DNA from: CAVXFB01 sp963760935 | GTDB taxonomy: Bacteria > Planctomycetota > Planctomycetia > Pirellulales > Thermoguttaceae | DNA: 64,000 bases | Direction of reading: 5' to 3' | NCBI GenBank assembly: GCA_963760935.1 | Contig: CAVXFB010000007.1 | Coordinates: 248,001-312,000 of the forward strand | Part shown: positions 48,541 through 56,573 of the stretch, in pieces | Layout: every line of letters starts with the position of its first letter | Position numbering within the stretch: position 1 is the first letter of the stretch | Made by a program: the position numbers and the translations under genes | The notes under the pieces: generated by a model | The model's input: only the letters and a program-made list of their open reading frames with translations | Databases searched by the model: none | Told to the model about the DNA's origin: nothing

Positions 48541-48975
48541 ATGAAACGAAGAGCAACATTGATTGTGGTGGGGATGTTGGCGCTCGCCTTCTGCGCAGCG
48601 CCGGTGTTGGCCGGCATCAGCGTGGGCATCGGATTTGGCTACCCGGCATACCACCATCCGCACTACTATCCCCACTACTACCCGTACCGAATGTATGTGG
48701 CTCCGCCGCCGGTGTATTATGCTGCCCCTGTGTATGCGCCCGCGCCGGTCTACGTTCCGCCACCGGTTTACCCGCAGCCGGCGTCTGTCTATGTCCCGCC
48801 GCCTGCGACGACGCAGCCGCCGCAGTACTACTATGCGCCGCAGCCAGCGGCTCCGCAAACCTACGCTCCGGCGCCGCAGACCTATGTACCGGCGCCGTCT
48901 GCCGTGCCGGCCACTACCGCACCAGTGCCGACGCTGCCTGCTCAAACCGCGCCGCCAGCGGGCACCAGCTATTAG
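48541..48975 (+). CDS. Secreted Pro/Tyr-rich low-complexity protein
   Basis: 144 aa. Signal peptide MKRRATLIVVGMLALAFCAAPVLA is followed by a His/Tyr-rich stretch (YHHPHYYPHYYPYR) and repeats of AP-VYVPPP type to a Pro/Ala/Thr tail. No enzyme fold is expected; it is probably disordered, perhaps surface or matrix associated. AGGAGA precedes the ATG at a good distance. Upstream sequence in the same frame (48421 onward) has no signal peptide and is not used. Confidence 0.75.
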   Translation: MKRRATLIVVGMLALAFCAAPVLAGISVGIGFGYPAYHHPHYYPHYYPYRMYVAPPPVYYAAPVYAPAPVYVPPPVYPQPASVYVPPPATTQPPQYYYAPQPAAPQTYAPAPQTYVPAPSAVPATTAPVPTLPAQTAPPAGTSY

Positions 48976-49172
48976 TCGTGCTATCCGGCCGCAATCGATC
49001 GCAATCAGCGTTCGCAATACGGGCAGATCTCTGCTTCGCACGCGTCACTGTGTCCACACTATCGCTGTGGCGGCTGATCGCGTAGGTTAAGGATCGCAGC
49101 TCGGTCCAGACTGGCCCGCCGCCGTAATATTCTGTTGGACAGCCGTGAACATGAACGGAAGGCTCGCTAATT

Positions 49173-50069
49173 ATGCGCATTGCCATTACCGGCGCCACGG
49201 GCTTCTTAGGCCGTTATCTCGTTTCTCGCCTGGCATCGCAGGGACACCACTGCCGCTGCTGGTATCGACCTAATAGCGATCGCGGCGGCTTTGAACCATT
49301 GCAGGAAAAAATCGATTGGGTGCCGGGCGGGTTGGGCGACGCCCGAGCAGCCAGCGAACTCCTACAGACCTGCGATGCGGTTGTTCATGCCGCTCTGTAC
49401 CATCCCGGCGGCGGATTTCGTGGCACCGAGGGAGATCTGCTCGACTTTACGACAAAAAATGTCCTTGGCTCGTTGCAACTGATGGAAGCCGCGCGACAGT
49501 CCGGCGTCAGTCGCTTCGTGTTCATATCGAGTTGTGCCGTCTATGAGAAGATTCTCGACGACCGGCCACTCGATGAAACGCATCCGACGTGGCCCGCCAG
49601 CCACTATGGCGCTCATAAGGCCGCCATCGAGCAGTTCGTTCATAGTTACGGGTTCGGTCATGGATTTTCTGTCTGCGCGATACGGCCGACGGGCATTTAC
49701 GGCATCGCTACTCCGGTGGCGGAAAGCCGGTGGTTCGACTTGGTGCGGACTATCGCCAAAGGGCGTGCAGTTGAGTGCCGTCGTGGCGGAAAAGAGGTAC
49801 ACGCCACCGACGTCGCGAAGGCCGTGGAAATCCTACTGACCGCCGACGGCGTGGCCGGCGAAGTCTATAACTGCTACGACATCTACGTTTCCGAGCACGA
49901 AGTGGCAACGATCGCTAAGCGGCTCGCTGGCAGCAGCAGCGACATTCGCGGATCGGCGACCACCCCAAAGCATCAGATTGACGTGGAAAAGCTTCGCCGC
50001 CTCGGCATGCATTTTGGCGGCCCGCCCTTGCTGGAGCATACCATCCAGCAATTGCTCGATGCCGTCTAA
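49173..50069 (+). CDS. NAD-dependent epimerase/dehydratase (extended SDR)
   Basis: 298 aa. Complete SDR-extended signatures are present: ITGATGFLG (5-13), the FISSCAVYE catalytic Ser region near 112-120, and YGAHK (about 144-148) with the catalytic Tyr and Lys. IRPTGIYG follows. Probably acts on a nucleotide sugar or dihydroflavonol-like substrate; the substrate is not inferable. Unlike the first gene of the window it keeps the catalytic Lys. Confidence 0.88.
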   Translation: MRIAITGATGFLGRYLVSRLASQGHHCRCWYRPNSDRGGFEPLQEKIDWVPGGLGDARAASELLQTCDAVVHAALYHPGGGFRGTEGDLLDFTTKNVLGSLQLMEAARQSGVSRFVFISSCAVYEKILDDRPLDETHPTWPASHYGAHKAAIEQFVHSYGFGHGFSVCAIRPTGIYGIATPVAESRWFDLVRTIAKGRAVECRRGGKEVHATDVAKAVEILLTADGVAGEVYNCYDIYVSEHEVATIAKRLAGSSSDIRGSATTPKHQIDVEKLRRLGMHFGGPPLLEHTIQQLLDAV

Positions 50070-50305
50070 TCGCCGGCCGCACCAGCCGTGCATCCTTCCT
50101 GCCGGTGTCTTCCGGGCGTTCTGCTTCGATTCCTACCTCGCCCTGATTCCGTAAAATGCCATCGACCTGGCTAAATAGACAAACACGGTCGGGATTGGCG
50201 GATGCCTAGAATATTCCCGCGCGAGTGGTCGAATTGTTCTCGCCGCATCGATCATGTCGATCGAAACGATTACACGGAACGAAACGTTACTGCGGGGGGA
50301 TCACG

Positions 50306-51957
50306 ATGCGCAGACTCTATCGACATGCCGGCGCCATGCGGCTGGCAGTCGCGGCACTGATGCTTGCCCTGAGCGGCTGTACAAGTTTTCGTGACTACAT
50401 CCATAACGGGTTCAAAGTCGGGCCGGACTATTGCCCGCCCGGCGCCCCGGCCGCCAAGCATTGGATCGACGCCGCCGATGTCCAGCAGCCCAAGGACTGC
50501 GAGAGCCTTTGCCATTGGTGGACTGTCTTTAACGACCCGAAGCTCAACGAGCTTGTCGCTTGCGCATATCGTCAGAACCTCACGCTTCGACAGGCGGCCG
50601 CCCGTGTGCTTCAGGCCCGGGCGCGACTCGGCATCACCGCCGGAGAACTCTTTCCGCAGCAACAATTTGCGTTCGGCAGCTATGACCGCGTGGCACGGCC
50701 CGGCAACAATTTCAGCGACGTGTGGGACATGGGCTTTCGGCTCCAATGGGAGCTCGACTTCTGGGGCCGCCTGCGCCGGGCTGTCCTTGCCGAAGAGGCA
50801 TTGCTGGATGCTTCCGTGGCCGACTTCGATGGCGCCATCGTGACGATGCTCGGCGACATTGCCTCGAACTATGTTCGCGTCCGCACCGACGAAGAGCGGA
50901 TCAATCTTCTCCAAGCCAACATCGAACTGCAGCGCGGTATCGTCCAATACATTGACACGCGGTTCAAGGCCGGCTTCAAACAGAACGAGTTGGACTTGGA
51001 CCAAGCCGTCAGCAACCTCAAGCAAACGCAAGCCGGAATCCCACAGTTGGAGATTGATCGCCGGCAAGCCGAAGACGCCCTGTGCGTGCTCTTGGGAATC
51101 CCACCGTGTGACCTGAACAACATGCTAGCGACAGGTCCCATACCGGCGTGCCGCCCGAAGTGGCGATCGGTATCCCCTGCGATCTGGTCCGCCGCCGCCC
51201 AGATGTCCGCGCGGCCGAGCGTCGCGCCGCCGCTCAGGCACAAGAAATTGGGATAGCTCAGGCCGACCTTTATCCCACTTTCACGGTCAACGGGACGCTC
51301 GGCTGGACCGCACAGAACTTCCCCGACTTGTTCCGCGCAAGCTCGCTGAGTTCCAGCGTAGGCCCGTCGTTCCAATGGAACCTGCTGAATTATGGGCGTA
51401 TTGCGAACAATGTCCGGCTACAGGACGCGGCCTTCCAGGAACTGGTCGCCGCGTATCAACAGAGCGTCCTTCAGGCGAGCCGGGAGGTGGAAGACGGACT
51501 GGTGACATTCTTGCGCGCTCAACGACAACGTGTACTGTTGGACGAAAGCGTTACCGCGGCCAGCAATGCCGTGAAGATCGTCGTGCTTCAGTACAAGGTC
51601 GGGACCGTCGATTTCAACCGCTACGCGGTTATCGAGCAAAACCTCGTCACGCAACAGGACCAGCTCGCCCAATCGCGCGGGCAAATCGCCCAAGGGCTGA
51701 TCCAAACGTACCGAGCATTAGGCGGCGGCTGGGAAATCCGCTTGGGAGCCGACGGCGCCGCCGGAGCGACGCAGCAAGCCGCGCCCTATGCCCCGACAAC
51801 ACCTGAGAACGTCCCGGCCCCTCTGCCCGATGACAGCAACAGCAACACGATCCCCGCGCCGCTTCCGCCGCAGCCGTACCCGCCGTTGCCGCGAGCGCCA
51901 AGCCCGGAGTTGCCTCCACCGTCGATGGAGCCGCTGCCGAAGGCCGACATGCCGTAG
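50306..51957 (+). CDS. NodT-type outer-membrane efflux lipoprotein (TolC family), frameshift near 51145
   Basis: About 550 aa when read through one missing base. The ATG 50306 has GGGGGGA five bases upstream and leads to a lipobox LALSGC. The first OEP repeat (about 60-270: VGPDY, WWTVFNDPKLNELV, LTLRQAAARVLQAR) ends at NNMLATGPIP. The next frame continues PPEVAIGIPCDLVRRRPDVRAAERR, the second repeat with WNLLNYGRIANNVR, the usual order for NodT channels. The C-terminus is an added Pro-rich tail (about 45 residues). The channel would pair with RND or ABC pumps; none is adjacent. Confidence 0.85.
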
Positions 51958-52288
51958 TGCTTAGGTGAATTTCTGCCCTGCGATCTGCTGTAATGGGGGG
52001 TTCTGCCCGCTAATCTGCCCCTGAGCGTCTCATCATCCAAATAGAGCGGGATCGATGGCACGCTTCGGAGCGCAGTACTCGCGCGGATGCCAATTCCTAC
52101 CACAAAAAATCTCACTGCGCCTGGTATGCCAGTCTAAACGGTCGCCGTAAGCGCCTTGCCATGGAAGCAAGGGCGAACAAGCCGCGAACGTAAATATGAC
52201 AACCTCACGGCAAGGCGTCAGCCCGTTGCCCATGCCCTGTGTAGGCCAAGAGGCTACAAGAGCGAGTCCCAGCTTGGTTTCGCCAAGC
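51958..52288. other. Noncoding region of about 330 bp
   Basis: No gene is supported. A 92-codon reverse frame (52033-52311) overlaps the next gene's end and has no domain or ribosome-binding site. Confidence 0.4.
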
Positions 52289-52585
52289 TCACCGATGCAA
52301 GAATGCATCAACGACTCGTTGAGTGCTTGCCATCATCTCTGCGTTGGCCCGAATCGCCGCCCGGCTTATGAACTCATTGCTCCATGACGCTTGCATGAGC
52401 GACGACTTAGCGATCATGAGCACCATTTCGGCCGGGTCCTTTGGTGGCGGCAACTTGCAGAATTCTTCCGCTTCCCGCTTGGCCCGTTCCGCCAAGTCGG
52501 GGAACACGCTATAAGCGAGTGAATTCGAAGCGAACTTTACGCCCGCAACCTGAATTTGCCAATTTGCCTCTGACAAATCGTTCAC
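52289..52585 (-). CDS. Small hypothetical protein
   Basis: 98 aa, helical throughout (PDLAERAKREAEEFCKLPPPKDPAEMVLMIAKSSLMQASWSNEFISRAAIRANAEMM). No family was recognised. ATG 52585. Composition is typical of a real soluble protein, with no frame interruption. It stands between noncoding stretches, on the same strand as the next gene. Confidence 0.5.
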   Translation of the reverse strand: MNDLSEANWQIQVAGVKFASNSLAYSVFPDLAERAKREAEEFCKLPPPKDPAEMVLMIAKSSLMQASWSNEFISRAAIRANAEMMASTQRVVDAFLHR

Positions 52586-52715
52586 AATCGCACCCTCCGC
52601 GGAAGTTGCTCGCCAACAAGGTCACGGCCGAACCAGTTTACCGTTGTCGACGATTTGTAGCGTGTCGACGATCCAGGTTACGTTTCCTAGGCAAAGCGTT
52701 CTTGGATGGCTCCCA

Positions 52716-53174
52716 CTAGTCGGCTACCGTCACACATACACTTGATCCTCTCGCAAGCGCACTAGCATGCGAAGCGGGCCTCCTTCGACGCACCGCGGCG
52801 CGTCGTGGAGAGGCGGAATGGGACGCTGATCGGCGTAACTCGTAGGCGGCATATGTCTCAATCAGGCGGCGCAAGCGGGCGGGCCGCATGCCGTCCAGGT
52901 TTGGCCGCAGCACCTCGGCGAAGTCAGCTAAATCCTCAACGAGACCTCGACGATCTGCCAATTCATGGGCCGGATCAATTTGCAAAGGGCAGACTCGCTG
53001 CCACACGTCGGCCAGTTGCACATCCTCTGACTTATCAAGCAGAGATTCAATCTTGGTACGATAGGCCTTGCCGGCTACAGTTCTCAGGCTGGTGCGATCC
53101 CTGATTACCCGGGTGTCGTTGAGCCTCGACGTCTTTTTAAGTTTCGGCTGTACGGTAGTCGTGTTGTTGTCCAT
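52716..53174 (-). CDS. Hypothetical protein with Arg-rich C-terminus
   Basis: About 152 aa from MDNNTTTVQPKLKK (53174); an upstream MAGLA start (53189) is possible. Residues about 20-110 have a protein-like helical pattern (SLRTVAGKAYRTKIESLLDKSEDVQLADVWQRVCPL; LVEDLADFAEVLRPNLDG). The last 40 residues are Arg/Ser/Ala-rich. No family was recognised. It may be an accessory gene. Confidence 0.45.
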   Translation of the reverse strand: MDNNTTTVQPKLKKTSRLNDTRVIRDRTSLRTVAGKAYRTKIESLLDKSEDVQLADVWQRVCPLQIDPAHELADRRGLVEDLADFAEVLRPNLDGMRPARLRRLIETYAAYELRRSASHSASPRRAAVRRRRPASHASALARGSSVCVTVAD

Positions 53175-53538
53175 CGCTAATCCCGCCATGTTCAATGGCT
53201 CAACTCTGCAACCCAAAAAACCGCGACTGGACCTGCCTGACCGCAAAAATGAATTGTTATAAAAGACTGGGCGGCCCCGCCCCAAGGGAGTTCGCATGAA
53301 CCTCCACTACATCTCAGCTAGGAAATCGGGTGGCGATGATGCAAATTCGTCGTTTACGATACCCTCCCTTTTGGACATCCCAAACTACCCTCAGACAATA
53401 TTAGGCGGGCAGTGGCCCAGCTACAATCAGGAAAACCCTGGTGTGGCTATTGTGAAAAAACGTAGGCGACCTTCTGCACAATGCTCTTAGCTGGTACACT
53501 GGCCACAACTCTGATACTTTCACCGAAGGAGATGCCCT

Positions 53539-53805
53539 GTGGCGAAGAAACGACCCGCAAAGAAGGCTGCTAAGACGACCAAGACGACTGAAAAGCAAGT
53601 ACACGTCGAGGAGATCGTCCTTTCCCCCGGCCAGGACAAAGCCATCAGGCTTGTGGAAAAATCCGCCAAAGTGCGCGGCGAATTGGAAGAAGCGGTCAAG
53701 CTAGCGGCGACGAAGGTGGTGCGGAAGTGCATGAAGGATCACGGCATCCAGCTCACGGCGCCCGAGGCCACGCTCCTCATGACGTTCTGGTTCGAAGAAG
53801 AGTAG
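53539..53805 (+). CDS. Small protein with Lys/Ala-rich basic tail
   Basis: 88 aa from a GTG (53539) with GAAGGAGA just before it. The first 20 residues (AKKRPAKKAAKTTKTTEK) resemble histone-H1-like bacterial tails. The rest (IVLSPGQDKAIRLVEKSAKVRGELEEAVKLAATKVVRKCMKDHGI) is helical. The basic tail hints at nucleic-acid binding, which is inference only. Confidence 0.6.
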   Translation: MAKKRPAKKAAKTTKTTEKQVHVEEIVLSPGQDKAIRLVEKSAKVRGELEEAVKLAATKVVRKCMKDHGIQLTAPEATLLMTFWFEEE

Positions 53806-53942
53806 ATCACGCGCAAGCGCGCCGCTCTCTTATCGATCTGATTCAATCTGCCCCGTAGCCACGTGGGGCACGTGAAACCACCGCCTATTCATCGGATGCC
53901 GAGGCATGTCTGGCTCCGAGTGTTGGTCGCGATCGGCGCTTC

Positions 53943-54425
53943 CTACCGTCGATTGCGCCGCGGAAAGGGAATCAGTTCGTTCACCTGGGCCTTGTACATC
54001 CGGTACTCGTCGCCAAACCTCATTTCCAGGTGGTCGCTCTCACGTCGAATCGTCGCTCTGAACGCTATGTATGCTACTACCGGCGTCAGCAGCAGCGGCC
54101 AAGATCGACTCAGTAGTACCAATCCAGGAATGACAAATAGAATCCAGGACGAGTAGATCGGATTGCGGACGAGGCCGAAGATGCCCGTGGTGGCCAGCGT
54201 GTCTGAGTTGTAGGCGTGAGTCGCGGCCCTGACGGCCACAAACAGTATCGGAATTCCGATTACGAGTAGAACAACTCCGGCCACCGAGAATGCCGTGTAC
54301 GGCAGCGACGTGATCGAGCAAACATCCGGCCACAGCCAAGTGGCCAACCCGGCGACGGCGGCATAAGCCCCGGCCGACAACATGATTTTTGGGCCGACGC
54401 CCCAGCGACTGATTTCTCGGGTCAT
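53943..54425 (-). CDS. Isoprenylcysteine carboxyl methyltransferase-type membrane protein
   Basis: 160 aa with four hydrophobic helices and the family C-terminal half: YNSDTLATTGIFGLVRNPIYSSW, then FRATIRRESDHLEMRFGDEYRMYKAQVNELIP, the ICMT/PEMT SAM-binding motif (RNPxYxS and E-x-x-L-x-x-x-F-G-x-E-Y). It probably methylates a lipid or small molecule at the membrane. ATG 54425 overlaps the stop of the upstream small gene (ATGA), so the two are coupled. Confidence 0.82.
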   Translation of the reverse strand: MTREISRWGVGPKIMLSAGAYAAVAGLATWLWPDVCSITSLPYTAFSVAGVVLLVIGIPILFVAVRAATHAYNSDTLATTGIFGLVRNPIYSSWILFVIPGLVLLSRSWPLLLTPVVAYIAFRATIRRESDHLEMRFGDEYRMYKAQVNELIPFPRRNRR

Positions 54426-54619
54426 GGCTCAGTTCTCGCTTCCACGGGCAACGGCTCATTTGGCTGAACGCCGTACTTCCGCCTTCTTGCTCGCCCATGG
54501 GGGCAGCCGCCGAAGGTCAACAGCACTTCAATGGACTGAACGAATCGGGCAAGTCGATTGCCCTCTCTGGCTTTGGTGCAGATGGGACATTTGTTTTCGC
54601 AATAGTCGGGATCAGCCAT
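54422..54619 (-). CDS. Small Cys-containing protein coupled to the ICMT gene
   Basis: 65 aa, start 54619. It begins MADPDYCENKCPICTKAREGNRL, with Cys7, Cys11 and Cys14 (CxxxCxxC), and has a fourth Cys in FGGCPHGRARR, so it could bind zinc or an iron-sulfur cluster. The stop overlaps the ICMT start by four bases, which supports real coding. The function is unknown. Confidence 0.6.
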   Translation of the reverse strand: MADPDYCENKCPICTKAREGNRLARFVQSIEVLLTFGGCPHGRARRRKYGVQPNEPLPVEARTEP

Positions 54620-54710
54620 GTATCACCGTTTCAATTGTCAGGGTGGGCAGTTGGGCGTTGGGACGCTCCCCGATCGGAAGACGCCGCCAATCCAGGCCGA
54701 GCGCGTTGAG

Positions 54711-54917
54711 TCAGCCGGCCTTCTCCGAGGAAATACTGCCCGCAAACAGCGCATGAAGCTCGTCGCGGTGCTGGCCCGTGGCGGTGTGAATGATAACAGC
54801 TTGATTGCGACCATTGCTATGGACCTTTTTCACGCCGAAGCCATGCCCTTGCAGCCGTCGTCGGGTCTGACTGGCGCTCAGATTCACGTATAGCCGATCA
54901 CCTTTGATGTCTTTCAT
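54711..54917 (-). CDS. Small hypothetical protein
   Basis: 68 aa from MKDIKGDRLYVNLS (54917), with GGGGG eight bases before the ATG. It is mixed alpha/beta (VKKVHSNGRNQAVIIHTATGQHRDEL), soluble and unrecognised. It lies between the DUF423 gene and the Cys-rich small gene in the same direction, spacing 66 and 91 bases, so a common transcript is likely. Confidence 0.5.
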   Translation of the reverse strand: MKDIKGDRLYVNLSASQTRRRLQGHGFGVKKVHSNGRNQAVIIHTATGQHRDELHALFAGSISSEKAG

Positions 54918-54983
54918 CACGTGCCCCCGCTGCCGACCGAATGCTTGGGGTGGGAGCAACCGGTCGCGCGGAAAATGAAATCC

Positions 54984-55367
54984 TCAACTCCTGTTCCACA
55001 ATCGAAATGCTCCGATAGCTAACAACAGCCATCCGATGATAAAGGCAACTCCACCAACCGGAACCGGGTACACAAAGGACCGCCGTCCTGTCGCTAGCCA
55101 AACGTAGATCAGACCCGAAAACAGGACGATTCCCACCAGCATTGACCAACCGGCGCCGTCGATCAACCGGCTGTGGCGATGCAGACCAAGCAAGCCGACC
55201 AGGACCAGACCGACAGCATGATACATCTGGTATTGGACGGCCGTTTGAAATGCCTCGAGCTGTTGCGAAAGTAGGTGCGACTTCAATGCGTGGGCGCCAA
55301 TGGCGCCGAGGCCGACAGCTAGGGCCGCCAGTACGCCACCCAGGAAGATAAACAGGACCGGTTGCAT
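54984..55367 (-). CDS. DUF423-family membrane protein
   Basis: 127 aa from the ATG 55367 (GGAG eight bases upstream), the length expected for DUF423/YgdD proteins. Four hydrophobic helices carry the family signatures GAIGAHAL (near 19-26), TAVQYQMYHAVGL (near 38-50) and LFSGLIYVWL. Its function is unknown. It heads the short - strand group reaching to 53943. Confidence 0.85.
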   Translation of the reverse strand: MQPVLFIFLGGVLAALAVGLGAIGAHALKSHLLSQQLEAFQTAVQYQMYHAVGLVLVGLLGLHRHSRLIDGAGWSMLVGIVLFSGLIYVWLATGRRSFVYPVPVGGVAFIIGWLLLAIGAFRLWNRS

Positions 55368-55658
55368 CAGTCTTCTCCGAGCAAAGCCTTCGTTCATGAT
55401 TTTGGTCGTCAGTATAGCATAAACGGGTGCCCAAGTCGGCAAATCACCGTCGCGCATGCCGACATGTCATGCAAGGGAATGAACCACGAGTGCGCATTTT
55501 GAGGTGGCCTCATTTGTCTAGACCACGGATGGCGCTTTCTTAGATGGTAGGGATTAGCGGCCCGCGAGACCCATTCCAGAGGTCTCGCGCGGACGCAGCA
55601 TTGCCAACACCATCATGACTACATGTTGGTTGTCCAAATTTGTTTCGAGCAATTTGAG

Positions 55659-55847
55659 TCATTTCGACGACACCTCGGCAATTGCCCACGACGCTTCGTG
55701 ATACACCGTGTGCGGAGTGCGATCGTCCAAGGCCGAATGGATGCGCTCCTCGTTGTAAAACAGGAACCAATCGGCCAAGCCAGCCTGCAACGTGCGCGGG
55801 GTCGCGTGGTCGTGAAGGTAGATGTACTCTTACTTCACCGATCCCAA
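55659..55847 (-). pseudogene. IS3-family transposase (OrfB integrase), C-terminal remnant
   Basis: The minus strand frame reads LGSVK, stop, EYIYLHDHATPRTLQAGLADWFLFYNEERIHSALDDRTPHTVYHEAS to a TGA at 55659. This is the rve integrase end of IS3-type OrfB (YLHDHAT...FYNEERIHSAL). The TAA replaces a codon in the middle and the upstream part is gone, so it is decayed. It stands 44 bases from the left tRNA-derived repeat of the island. Confidence 0.75.
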
Positions 55848-55890
55848 TGCACCCGTCATTGCACGCCCATCGGCGCAGCGATCGAATCGG

Positions 55891-55979
<89 letters not shown>

Positions 55980-56573
55980 ATCAAAAATTGCGCGCACAAA
56001 AATTGCCGTAAGTGCTTATCTATCCGTCGCTAAGAACGTGTAAGCGCAACCAAATTCTTGTCCCTATTGCAGCCGATTTTGGCCGTTTGCGCGGCTTCCG
56101 GGGACGAACAGGGACAGGGTAACCACAGCCACAGAGCAACCGGAGAAGTGGTCTGTTGCCCTTGCCGTTTGTCCATCATTGCAGGGGACGCCATCGGTTG
56201 GTGGGTCGAAATCGCAAAGCAATTGTATTCTGTTGCTCTGTGGTGGATCGGTGGCACCTGGCCGGCTGGCCCTCGACCGGGTGTAGTGACTGCACCGCCT
56301 GTCAACAGTTACGGTAATGGCGTGCCACGTCTATTTGGTAGTGCGTCGTTGACCTAAATGCGGGGGTGTGTTATCGTAGCTGTTGGCCGCTTAGCCCCTT
56401 GGTCAGAGTCTCAGAAGCGGCGCTTTGGTTCGGCGCTCCTTTTCGTTGGGTCGTGGTTGCGAGGTTGATTCGGCACGAATTGACTATTCAGGATTTTTGT
56501 CGGCGGGGTTCTCTGCTGTGTACTCGTTCATTCCAGGGCAGAAGGTCGCCTACAACTTCAAGGGTGATGTGTC
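55980..56573. other. About 600-bp leader region before the repeat-protein gene
   Basis: No supported gene. It is less GC-rich than the surrounding region and likely contains the promoter of the large PEP-CTERM gene. Short frames on both strands (e.g. 56058-56357) lack domains. Confidence 0.45.

Noticed and set aside
1146..51957. Programmed ribosomal frameshifting as the reason for the seven frame breaks
   Set aside because: No shared slippery heptamer or downstream structure, both directions occur, and the genes are unrelated.
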